Source of the DNA: Hetaerina americana
Taxonomy: Eukaryota; Arthropoda; Insecta; Odonata; Calopterygidae
Length of the DNA stretch: 64,000 bases
Direction of reading: 5' to 3'
NCBI GenBank assembly: GCA_022747635.1
Contig: JAKTNV010000604.1
Location: 1-64,000, forward strand
The stretch's first letter is position 1. Every line of letters starts with the position of its first letter. Of this stretch, positions 51,703 to 63,300 are shown piece by piece. Both the position numbers and the translations under genes were made by a program. A model generated the notes under the pieces. The model saw nothing but the letters and a program-made list of their open reading frames with translations, was not told the DNA's origin and did no database searches.

Positions 51703-51968
51703 TTTTACATTCTTGAATCTAACAGTTTCAGGCTTAACTTGGTGGAATTCTTTCATGGTGAGGTGAAAGAAAGAGAAAAAACAACTTTGCACTTCCACAC
51801 ACTTTTTTAATATAACACGACCATGGTTTCGATGCTGCGCATCATCTTCATGTGATTCACCTGAAGATGATGCGCAGCATCGAAACCATGGTCGTGTTAT
51901 ATTAAAAAAGTGTGTGGAAGTGCAAAGTTGTTTTTTCTCTTTCTTTCACCTCACCATTTTACATTCTT
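51703..51968 (+). mobile_element. Palindromic insertion, copy 5
   Basis: Direct repeats lie at 51,703-51,714 and 51,957-51,968, with the palindrome at 51,755-51,957. Surrounding monomers from about 51,430 to 53,190 match 30,204-31,964 at a spacing of 21,226, so it travelled with at least 1.7 kb of satellite. The spacer is of the common orientation. It is the only copy outside the 4,867-bp units. Confidence 0.8.
51858..51896 (+). ncRNA. Hammerhead-ribozyme-like core, copy 5 (plus strand)
   Basis: This has the same 39-base arrangement as copy 2, with CTGAAGA at 51,861-51,867 and the candidate cleavage base at 51,893. It carries the same departure from the canonical core. Confidence 0.35.
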
Positions 51969-54900
51969 CCATGAAAAGTGCCAAAACCCCTTCTTTGGGT
52001 TCTAGGTGAAAATCTCACTGAACACAAATCAAAAAAAAATGTTTCCATGGTATGTATTGTTGTTCATTTTCATCAAATAAAAAAATAAAACCCAGAATAA
52101 ATCCTGAAAGGCAAGAAATGAGCATAAAAGATGCTACAGCGTAACTGTTAACGTTGCTAAAAGAGCCCAAATTTCAAAAAATATTGCGAAAAACAGCAAT
52201 CTTCTGTTTTAGAGTGAATGTTTGAGGTGTATAGAATGCATTTTTTTCATTTTTAGAAATTTAATTTTTCACATTTTTCCATGAAAAGTGCCAATACCCC
52301 CCCCTTTGGGTTCTAGGTGAAAATCTCACTCGACACAAATCAAACAAAAATGTTTCCATGGTGTGTATTGTTGTTCATTTTCATCAAATAAACAAAATAA
52401 AACCCAGAATAAATCCTGAAAGACAAAAAATGAGCATAAAAGAAGCTTCAGCGCAAGTGTTAATGTTGCTAAAAGAGCCCAAATTTCAAAAAATATTGCG
52501 AAAAACAACAATCTTCTTTTTTAGAGTGAATGTTTGAGGTGTATAGAAGTCATTTATTTTATTTTTAGAAATTTTAAATTTTACATTTTTCCATGAAAAG
52601 TCCCAATACCCCCCCCTTTGGGTTCTAGGTGAAAATCTCACTCGCAACAAATCAAATAAAAATGGTTCCATGGTGTGTATTGTTGTTCATTTTCATCAAA
52701 TAAATAAAATAAAACCCAGAATAAATCCTGAAAGACAAGAAATGAGCATAAAAGATGCTTCAGCGCAAGTGTTAAGGTTGCTAAAAGAGCCCAAATTTCA
52801 AAAAATATTGCGAAAAACAGCAATCTTCTGTTTTAGAGTGAATGTTTGAGGTATATAGAAGGCATTTATTTCATTTTTAGAAATTTTAATTTTTTACATT
52901 TTTCCATGAAAAGTGCCAAAACCCCCCACTTTGGGTTCTAGGTGAAAATCTCACTCGACACAAATCAAACAAAAATGTTTCCATGGTGTGTATTGTTGTA
53001 CATTTTCATCAAATAAACAAAATAAAACCCAGAATAAATCCTGAAAGACAAGAAATGAGCATAAAAGATGCTTCAGCGCAAGTGTTAACGTTGCTAAAAG
53101 AGCCCAAATTTCAAAAAATATTGCGAAAAACAGCAATCTTCTGTTTTAGAGTGAATGTTTGAGGTATATAGAAGGCATTTATTTCATTTTTAGGAATTTT
53201 AATTTTTTACATTTTTCCATGAAAAGTGCCAATACCCCCCTTGGGTTCTAGGTGAAAATCTCACTCGACACAAATCAAACAAAAATGTTTCCATTGTGTG
53301 TATTGTTTACATTTTCATCAAATAAACAAAATAAAACCCAGAATAAATCCTGAAAGACAAGAAATGAGCATAAAAGATGCTTCAGCGCAAGTGTTAACGT
53401 TGCTAAAAGAGCCCAAATTTCAACAAATATTGCGAAAAGCAGCAATCTTCTGTTTTAGAGTGAATGTTTGAGGTATATAGAAGGCATTTATTTCATTTTT
53501 AGAAATTTTAATTTTTTACATTTTTCCATGAAAAGTGCCAATACCCCCCTAGGGTTCTAGGTGAAAATCTCACTGAACACAAATAAAAAAAAAATGTTTC
53601 CATGGTGTGTATTGTTGTTCATTTTCATCAAATAAAAAAATAAAACCCAGAATAAATCCTGAAAGGCAAGAAATGAGTAAAAGATGCTACAGCGTAACTG
53701 TTAACGTTGCTAAAAGAGCCCAAATTTCAAAAAATATTGCGAAAAACAGCAATCTTCTGTTTTAGAGTGAATGTTTGAGGTGTATAGAAGGCATTTTTTT
53801 CATTTTTAGAAATTTAATTTTTCACATTTTTCCATGAAAAGTGCCAATACCCCCCCCTTTGGGTTCTAGGTGAAAATCTCACTCGACACAAATCAAACAA
53901 AAATGTTTCCATGGTGTGTATTGTTGTTCATTTTCATCAAATAAACAAAATAAAACCCAGAATAAATCCTGAAAGACAAAAAATGAGCATAAAAGAAGCT
54001 TCAGCGCAAGTGTTAATGTTGCTAAAAGAGCCCAAATTTCAAAAAATATTGCGAAAAACAACAATCTTCTTTTTTAGAGTGAATGTTTGAGGTGTATAGA
54101 AGTCATTTATTTTATTTTTAGAAATTTTAATTTTTACATTTTTCCATGAAAAGTCCCAATACCCCCCCTTTGGGTTCTAGGTTAAAATCTCACTCGACAC
54201 AAATCAAACAAAAATGTTTCCATGGTGTGTATTGTTGTACGTTTTCATCAAATAAACAAAATAAAACCCAGAATAAATCCTGAAAGACAAGAAATGAGCA
54301 TAAAAGATGCTTCAGCGCAAGTGTTAACGTTGCTAAAAGAGCCCAAATTTAAAAAATATTGCGAAAAGCAGCAATCTTCTGTTTTAGAGTGAATGTTTGA
54401 GGTATATAGAAGGCATTTATTTCATTTTTAGAAATTTTAATTTTTTACATTTTTCCATGAAAAGTGCCAATACCCCCCTTGGGTTCTAGGTGAAAATCTC
54501 ACTCGACACAAATCAAACAAAAATGTTTCCATTGTGTGTATTGTTGTACATTTTCATCAAATAAACAAAATAAAACCCAGAATAAATCCTGAAAGACAAG
54601 AAATGAGCATAAAAGATGCTTCAGCGCAAGTGTTAACGTTGCTAAAAGAGCCCAAATTTCAAAAAATATTGCGAAAAGCAGCAATCTTCTGTTTTAGAGT
54701 GAATGTTTGAGGTATATAGAAGGCATTTATTTCATTTTTAGAAATTTTAATTTTTTACATTTTTCCATGAAAAGTGCCCATACCCCCCCTTTGGGTTCTA
54801 GGTGAAAATCTCACTCGACACAAATCAAACAAAAATGTTTCCATGGTGTGTATTGTTGTTCATTTTCATCAAATAAACAAAATAAAACCCAGAATAAATC

Positions 54901-57900
54901 CTGAAAGGCAAGAAATGAGCATAAAAGATGCTACAGCGTAACTGTTAACGTTGCTAAAAGAGCCCAAATTTCAAAAAATATTGCGAAAAACAGCAATCTT
55001 CTGTTTTAGAGTGAATCTTTGAGGTGTATAGAAGGCATTTTTTTCATTTTTAGAAATTTAATTTTTCACATTTTTCCATGAAAAGTGCCAATACCCCCCC
55101 CTTTGGGTTCTAGGTGAAAATTTCACTCGACACAAATCAATGAAAAATGTTTCCATGGTGTGTATTGTTGTTCATTTTCATCAAATAAACAAAATAAAAC
55201 CCAGAATAAATCCTGAAAGACAAAAAATGAGCATAAAAGAAGCTTTAGCGCAAGTGTTAATGTTGCTAAAAGAGCCCAAATTTCAAAAAATATTGCGAAA
55301 AACAACAATCTTCATTTTTAGAGTGAATGTTTGAGGTGTATAGAAGTCATTTATTTTATTTTTAGAAATTTTAATTTTTACATTTTTCCATGAAAAGTCC
55401 CAATACCCCTTCTTTGGGTTCTAGGTGAAAATCTCACTCGACACAAATCAAACAAAAATGTTTCCATGGTGTGTATTGTTGTTCATTTTCATCAAATAAA
55501 TAAAATAAAACCCAGAATAAATCCTGAAAGACAAGAAATGAGCATAAAAGATGCTTCAGCGCAAGTGTTAAGGCTGCTAAAAGAGCCCAAATTTCAAAAA
55601 ATATTGCGAAAAACAACAATCTTCATTTTTAGAGTGAATGTTTGAGGTGTATAGAAGTCATTTATTTTATTTTTAGAAATTTTAATTTTTACATTTTTCC
55701 ATGAAAAGTCCCAATACCCCTTCTTTGGGTTCTAGGTGAAAATCTCACTCGCAACAAATCAAACAAAAATGTTTCCATGGTGTGTATTGTTGTTCATTTT
55801 CATCAAATAAATAAAATAAAACCCAGAATAAATCCTGAAAGACAAGAAATGAGCATAAAAGATGCTTCAGCGCAAGTGTTAAGGTTGCTAAAAGAGCCCA
55901 AATTTCAAAAAATATTGCCAAAAACAGCAATCTTCTGTTTTAGAGTGAATGTTTGAGGTATATAGAAGGCATTTATTTCATTTTTAGAAATTTTAATTTT
56001 TTACATTTTTCCATGAAAAGTGCCAAAACCCCCCACTTTGGGTTCTAGGTGAAAATCTCACTCGACACAAATCAAACAAAAATGTTTCCATGGTGTGTAT
56101 TGTTGTACATTTTCATCAAATAAACAAAATAAAACCCAGAATAAATCCTGAAAGACAAGAAATGAGCATAAAAGATGCTTCAGCGCAAGTGTTAACGTTG
56201 CTAAAAGAGCCCAAATTTCAAAAAATATTGCGAAAAACAGCAATCTTCTGTTTTAGAGTGAATGTTTGAGGTATATAGAAGGCATTTATTTCATTTTTAG
56301 AAATTTTAATTTTTTCATTTTTCCATGAAAAGTGCCAATACCCCCCTTGGGTTCTAGGTGAAAATCTCACTGAACACAAATAAAAAAAAAATGTTTCCAT
56401 GGTGTGTATTGTTGTTCACATTCATCAAATAAACAAAATAAAACCCAGAATAAATCCTGAAAGACAAGAAATGAGCCTAAAAGATGCTTCAGCGCAAGTG
56501 TTAATGTTGCTAAAAGAGCCCAAATTACAAAAAATATTGCGGAAAACAACAATCTTCTGTTTTAAAGTGAATGTTTGAGGTGCATAGAAGGCATTTATTT
56601 TATTTTTAGAAATTTTAATTTTTTACATTTTTCCATGAAAAGTGCCAAAACCCCTTCTTTGGGTTCTAGGTGAAAATCTCACTCGACACAAATCAAACAA
56701 AAATGTTTCCATGGTGTATATTGTTGTTCATTTTCATCAAATAAACAAAATAAAACCCAGAACAAATCCTGAAAGACAAGAAATGAGCATAAAAGATGCT
56801 TCAGCGCATGTGTTAACGTTGCTAAAAGAGCCCAAATTTCAAAAAATATTGCGAAAAAAAACAATCTTCTGTTTTAGAGTGAATGTTTGAGGTGTATAGA
56901 AGGCATTTATTTTATTTTTAAAAATTTTAATTTTTTACATTTTTCCATGAAAAGTGCCAATAAAAGTGCCCTTTGGGTTCTAGGTGAAAATCTCACACGA
57001 CACAAATAAAAAAAAAATGTTTCCATGGTGTGTATTGTTGTTCATTTTAATCAAATAAACAAAATAAAACCCAGAACAAATCCTGAAAGACAAGAAATGA
57101 GCATAAAAGATGCTTCAGCGCGAGTTTAAACGTTGCTAAAAGAGCCCAAATTTCAAAAAATATTGCGAAAAACAGCAATCTTCTGTTTTAGAGTTAATGT
57201 ATGAGGTGCATAGAAGGCATTTATTTTATTTTTAGAAATTTTAATTTTTTACATTTTTCCATGAAAAGTGCCAAAACCCCTTCTTTGGATTCTAGGTGAA
57301 AATCTCACTCGACACAAATCAAACAAAAATGTTTCCATGGTGTGTATTGTTGTTCATTTTCATCAAATAAACAAAATAAAACCCAGAACAAATCCTGAAA
57401 GACAAGAAATGAGCATAAAAGATGCTTCAGCGCAAGTGTTAACGTTGCTAAAATAGCCCAAATTTCAAAAAATATTGCGAAAAACAACAATCTTCATTTT
57501 TAGAGTGAATGTTTGAGGTGTATAGAAGTCATTTATTTTATTTTTAGAAATTTTAATTTTTACATTTTTCCATGAAAAGTCCCAATACCCCTTCTTTGGG
57601 TTCTAGGTGAAAATCTCACTCGACACAAATCAAACAAAAATGTTTCCATGGTGTGTATTGTTGTTCATTTTCATCAAATAAATAAAATAAAACCCAGAAT
57701 AAATCCTGAAAGACAAGAAATGAGCATAAAAGATGCTTCAGCGCAAGTGTTAAGGCTGCTAAAAGAGCCCAAATTTCAAAAAATATTGCGAAAAACAACA
57801 ATCTTCATTTTTAGAGTGAATGTTTGAGGTGTATAGAAGTCATTTATTTTATTTTTAGAAATTTTAATTTTTACATTTTTCCATGAAAAGTCCCAATACC

Positions 57901-58341
57901 CCTTCTTTGGGTTCTAGGTGAAAATCTCACTCGCAACAAATCAAACAAAAATGTTTCCATGGTGTGTATTGTTGTTCATTTTCATCAAATAAATAAAATA
58001 AAACCCAGAATAAATCCTGAAAGACAAGAAATGAGCATAAAAGATGCTTCAGCGCAAGTGTTAAGGTTGCTAAAAGAGCCCAAATTTCAAAAAATATTGC
58101 CAAAAACAGCAATCTTCTGTTTTAGAGTGAATGTTTGAGGTATATAGAAGGCATTTATTTCATTTTTAGAAATTTTAATTTTTTACATTTTTCCATGAAA
58201 AGTGCCAAAACCCCCCACTTTGGGTTCTAGGTGAAAATCTCACTCGACACAAATCAAACAAAAATGTTTCCATGGTGTGTATTGTTGTACATTTTCATCA
58301 AATAAACAAAATAAAACCCAGAATAAATCCTGAAAGACAAA

Positions 58342-60371
58342 AAATGAGCATAAAAGAAGCTTCAGCGCAAGTGTTAATGTTGCTAAAAGAGCCCAAATTT
58401 CAAAAAATATTGCGAAAAACAACAATCTTCTTTTTTAGAGTGAATGTTTGAGGTGTATAGAAGTCATTTATTTTATTTTTAGAAATTTTAAATTTTACAT
58501 TTTTCCATGAAAAGTCCCAATACCCCCCCCTTTGGGTTCTAGGTGAAAATCTCACTCGCAACAAATCAAATAAAAATGGTTCCATGGTGTGTATTGTTGT
58601 TCATTTTCATCAAATAAATAAAATAAAACCCAGAATAAATCCTGAAAGACAAGAAATGAGCATAAAAGATGCTTCAGCGCAAGTGTTAACGTTGCTAAAA
58701 GAGCCCAAATTTCAACAAATATTGCGAAAAGCAGCAATCTTCTGTTTTAGAGTGAATGTTTGAGGTATATAGAAGGCATTTATTTCATTTTTAGAAATTT
58801 TAATTTTTTACATTTTTCCATGAAAAGTGCCAATACCCCCCTAGGGTTCTAGGTGAAAATCTCACTGAACACAAATAAAAAAAAAAATGTTTCCATGGTG
58901 TGTATTGTTGTTCATTTTCATCAAATAAAAAAATAAAACCCAGAATAAATCCTGAAAGGCAAGAAATGAGTAAAAGATGCTACAGCGTAACTGTTAACGT
59001 TGCTAAAAGAGCCCAAATTTCAAAAAATATTGCGAAAAACAGCAATCTTCTGTTTTAGAGTGAATGTTTGAGGTGTATAGAAGGCATTTTTTTCATTTTT
59101 AGAAATTTAATTTTTCACATTTTTCCATGAAAAGTGCCAATACCCCCCCCTTTGGGTTCTAGGTGAAAATCTCACTCGACACAAATCAAACAAAAATGTT
59201 TCCATGGTGTGTATTGTTGTTCATTTTCATCAAATAAACAAAATAAAACCCAGAATAAATCCTGAAAGACAAAAAATGAGCATAAAAGAAGCTTCAGCGC
59301 AAGTGTTAATGTTGCTAAAAGAGCCCAAATTTCAAAAAATATTGCGAAAAACAACAATCTTCTTTTTTAGAGTGAATGTTTGAGGTGTATAGAAGTCATT
59401 TATTTTATTTTTAGAAATTTTAATTTTTACATTTTTCCATGAAAAGTCCCAATACCCCCCCTTTGGGTTCTAGGTTAAAATCTCACTCGACACAAATCAA
59501 ACAAAAATGTTTCCATGGTGTGTATTGTTGTACGTTTTCATCAAATAAACAAAATAAAACCCAGAATAAATCCTGAAAGACAAGAAATGAGCATAAAAGA
59601 TGCTTCAGCGCAAGTGTTAACGTTGCTAAAAGAGCCCAAATTTAAAAAATATTGCGAAAAGCAGCAATCTTCTGTTTTAGAGTGAATGTTTGAGGTATAT
59701 AGAAGGCATTTATTTCATTTTTAGAAATTTTAATTTTTTACATTTTTCCATGAAAAGTGCCAATACCCCCCTTGGGTTCTAGGTGAAAATCTCACTCGAC
59801 ACAAATCAAACAAAAATGTTTCCATTGTGTGTATTGTTGTACATTTTCATCAAATAAACAAAATAAAACCCAGAATAAATCCTGAAAGACAAGAAATGAG
59901 CATAAAAGATGCTTCAGCGCAAGTGTTAACGTTGCTAAAAGAGCCCAAATTTCAAAAAATATTGCGAAAAGCAGCAATCTTCTGTTTTAGAGTGAATGTT
60001 TGAGGTATATAGAAGGCATTTATTTCATTTTTAGAAATTTTAATTTTTTACATTTTTCCATGAAAAGTGCCAATACCCCCCTTGGGTTCTAGGTGAAAAT
60101 CTCACTGAACACCAATTAAAAAAAAATGTTTCCATTGTGTGTATTGTTGTACATTTTCATCAAATAAACAAAATAAACCCTGAATAAATCCTGAAAGACA
60201 AGAAATGAGCATAAAAGATGCTTCAGCGCATGTGTTAATGTTGCTAAAAGAGCCCAAATTTCAAAAAATATTGCGAAAAACAACAATCTTCTGTTTTAAA
60301 GTGAATGTTTGTGGTCCATAGAAGGCATTTATTTTATTTTTAGAAATTTTAATTTTTTACATTTTTCCATG
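58342..60371 (+). repeat. Mosaic stretch with two donor-like sources
   Basis: Positions 58,342-58,650 match 52,428-52,736 (spacing 5,914), including the private ATGGTTCCATGG at 58,576. From about 58,680 to 60,065 the match shifts to 53,387-54,772 (spacing 5,293), including TTCAACAAATATTGCG and GGTTAAAATC. The last monomer (60,082-60,391) resembles the insertion-host type. The abrupt change of spacing by 621 bp (two monomers) at about 58,650-58,680 marks an exchange point. Confidence 0.75.
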
Positions 60372-60391
60372 AAAAGTGCCCATACCCCCCC
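60082..60391 (+). repeat. Monomer resembling the insertion host, without the insertion
   Basis: This monomer carries CTGAACACCAAT and GTTTGTGGTCCATAG, a combination otherwise seen only in the monomers interrupted at 30.5, 32.3, 35.3, 37.2 and 51.7 kb. At the insertion point it reads TTTTACATTTTT (60,355-60,366) with no extra DNA. It also has a private CAAAATAAACCCTGAATAAA stretch and CCATTGTGTG with GTACATTTTC in place of the host's CCAATGTTGTG, so it is a hybrid and not a perfect empty allele. Confidence 0.65.
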
Positions 60392-63300
60392 TTTGGGTTC
60401 TAGGTGAAAATCTCACTCGACACAAATCAAACAAAAATGTTTCCATGGTGTGTATTGTTGTTCATTTTCATCAAATAAACAAAATAAAACCCAGAATAAA
60501 TCCTGAAAGGCAAGAAATGAGCATAAAAGATGCTACAGCGTAACTGTTAACGTTGCTAAAAGAGCCCAAATTTCAAAAAATATTGCGAAAAACAGCAATC
60601 TTCTGTTTTAGAGTGAATCTTTGAGGTGTATAGAAGGCATTTTTTTCATTTTTAGAAATTTAATTTTTCACATTTTTCCATGAAAAGTGCCAATACCCCC
60701 CCCTTTGGGTTCTAGGTGAAAATTTCACTCGACACAAATCAATGAAAAATGTTTCCATGGTGTGTATTGTTGTTCATTTTCATCAAATAAACAAAATAAA
60801 ACCCAGAATAAATCCTGAAAGACAAAAAATGAGCATAAAAGAAGCTTTAGCGCAAGTGTTAATGTTGCTAAAAGAGCCCAAATTTCAAAAAATATTGCGA
60901 AAAACAACAATCTTCATTTTTAGAGTGAATGTTTGAGGTGTATAGAAGTCATTTATTTTATTTTTAGAAATTTTAATTTTTACATTTTTCCATGAAAAGT
61001 CCCAATACCCCTTCTTTGGGTTCTAGGTGAAAATCTCACTCGACACAAATCAAACAAAAATGTTTCCATGGTGTGTATTGTTGTTCATTTTCATCAAATA
61101 AATAAAATAAAACCCAGAATAAATCCTGAAAGACAAGAAATGAGCATAAAAGATGCTTCAGCGCAAGTGTTAAGGCTGCTAAAAGAGCCCAAATTTCAAA
61201 AAATATTGCGAAAAACAACAATCTTCATTTTTAGAGTGAATGTTTGAGGTGTATAGAAGTCATTTATTTTATTTTTAGAAATTTTAATTTTTACATTTTT
61301 CCATGAAAAGTCCCAATACCCCTTCTTTGGGTTCTAGGTGAAAATCTCACTCGCAACAAATCAAACAAAAATGTTTCCATGGTGTGTATTGTTGTTCATT
61401 TTCATCAAATAAATAAAATAAAACCCAGAATAAATCCTGAAAGACAAGAAATGAGCATAAAAGATGCTTCAGCGCAAGTGTTAAGGTTGCTAAAAGAGCC
61501 CAAATTTCAAAAAATATTGCCAAAAACAGCAATCTTCTGTTTTAGAGTGAATGTTTGAGGTATATAGAAGGCATTTATTTCATTTTTAGAAATTTTAATT
61601 TTTTACATTTTTCCATGAAAAGTGCCAAAACCCCCCACTTTGGGTTCTAGGTGAAAATCTCACTCGACACAAATCAAACAAAAATGTTTCCATGGTGTGT
61701 ATTGTTGTACATTTTCATCAAATAAACAAAATAAAACCCAGAATAAATCCTGAAAGACAAGAAATGAGCATAAAAGATGCTTCAGCGCAAGTGTTAACGT
61801 TGCTAAAAGAGCCCAAATTTCAAAAAATATTGCGAAAAACAGCAATCTTCTGTTTTAGAGTGAATGTTTGAGGTATATAGAAGGCATTTATTTCATTTTT
61901 AGAAATTTTAATTTTTTCATTTTTCCATGAAAAGTGCCAATACCCCCCTTGGGTTCTAGGTGAAAATCTCACTGAACACAAATAAAAAAAAAATGTTTCC
62001 ATGGTGTGTATTGTTGTTCACATTCATCAAATAAACAAAATAAAACCCAGAATAAATCCTGAAAGACAAGAAATGAGCCTAAAAGATGCTTCAGCGCAAG
62101 TGTTAATGTTGCTAAAAGAGCCCAAATTACAAAAAATATTGCGGAAAACAACAATCTTCTGTTTTAAAGTGAATGTTTGAGGTGCATAGAAGGCATTTAT
62201 TTTATTTTTAGAAATTTTAATTTTTTACATTTTTCCATGAAAAGTGCCAAAACCCCTTCTTTGGGTTCTAGGTGAAAATCTCACTCGACACAAATCAAAC
62301 AAAAATGTTTCCATGGTGTATATTGTTGTTCATTTTCATCAAATAAACAAAATAAAACCCAGAACAAATCCTGAAAGACAAGAAATGAGCATAAAAGATG
62401 CTTCAGCGCATGTGTTAACGTTGCTAAAAGAGCCCAAATTTCAAAAAATATTGCGAAAAAAAACAATCTTCTGTTTTAGAGTGAATGTTTGAGGTGTATA
62501 GAAGGCATTTATTTTATTTTTAAAAATTTTAATTTTTTACATTTTTCCATGAAAAGTGCCAATAAAAGTGCCCTTTGGGTTCTAGGTGAAAATCTCACAC
62601 GACACAAATAAAAAAAAAATGTTTCCATGGTGTGTATTGTTGTTCATTTTAATCAAATAAACAAAATAAAACCCAGAACAAATCCTGAAAGACAAGAAAT
62701 GAGCATAAAAGATGCTTCAGCGCGAGTTTAAACGTTGCTAAAAGAGCCCAAATTTCAAAAAATATTGCGAAAAACAGCAATCTTCTGTTTTAGAGTTAAT
62801 GTATGAGGTGCATAGAAGGCATTTATTTTATTTTTAGAAATTTTAATTTTTTACATTTTTCCATGAAAAGTGCCAAAACCCCTTCTTTGGATTCTAGGTG
62901 AAAATCTCACTCGACACAAATCAAACAAAAATGTTTCCATGGTGTGTATTGTTGTTCATTTTCATCAAATAAACAAAATAAAACCCAGAACAAATCCTGA
63001 AAGACAAGAAATGAGCATAAAAGATGCTTCAGCGCAAGTGTTAACGTTGCTAAAATAGCCCAAATTTCAAAAAATATTGCGAAAAACAACAATCTTCATT
63101 TTTAGAGTGAATGTTTGAGGTGTATAGAAGTCATTTATTTTATTTTTAGAAATTTTAATTTTTACATTTTTCCATGAAAAGTCCCAATACCCCTTCTTTG
63201 GGTTCTAGGTGAAAATCTCACTCGACACAAATCAAACAAAAATGTTTCCATGGTGTGTATTGTTGTTCATTTTCATCAAATAAATAAAATAAAACCCAGA

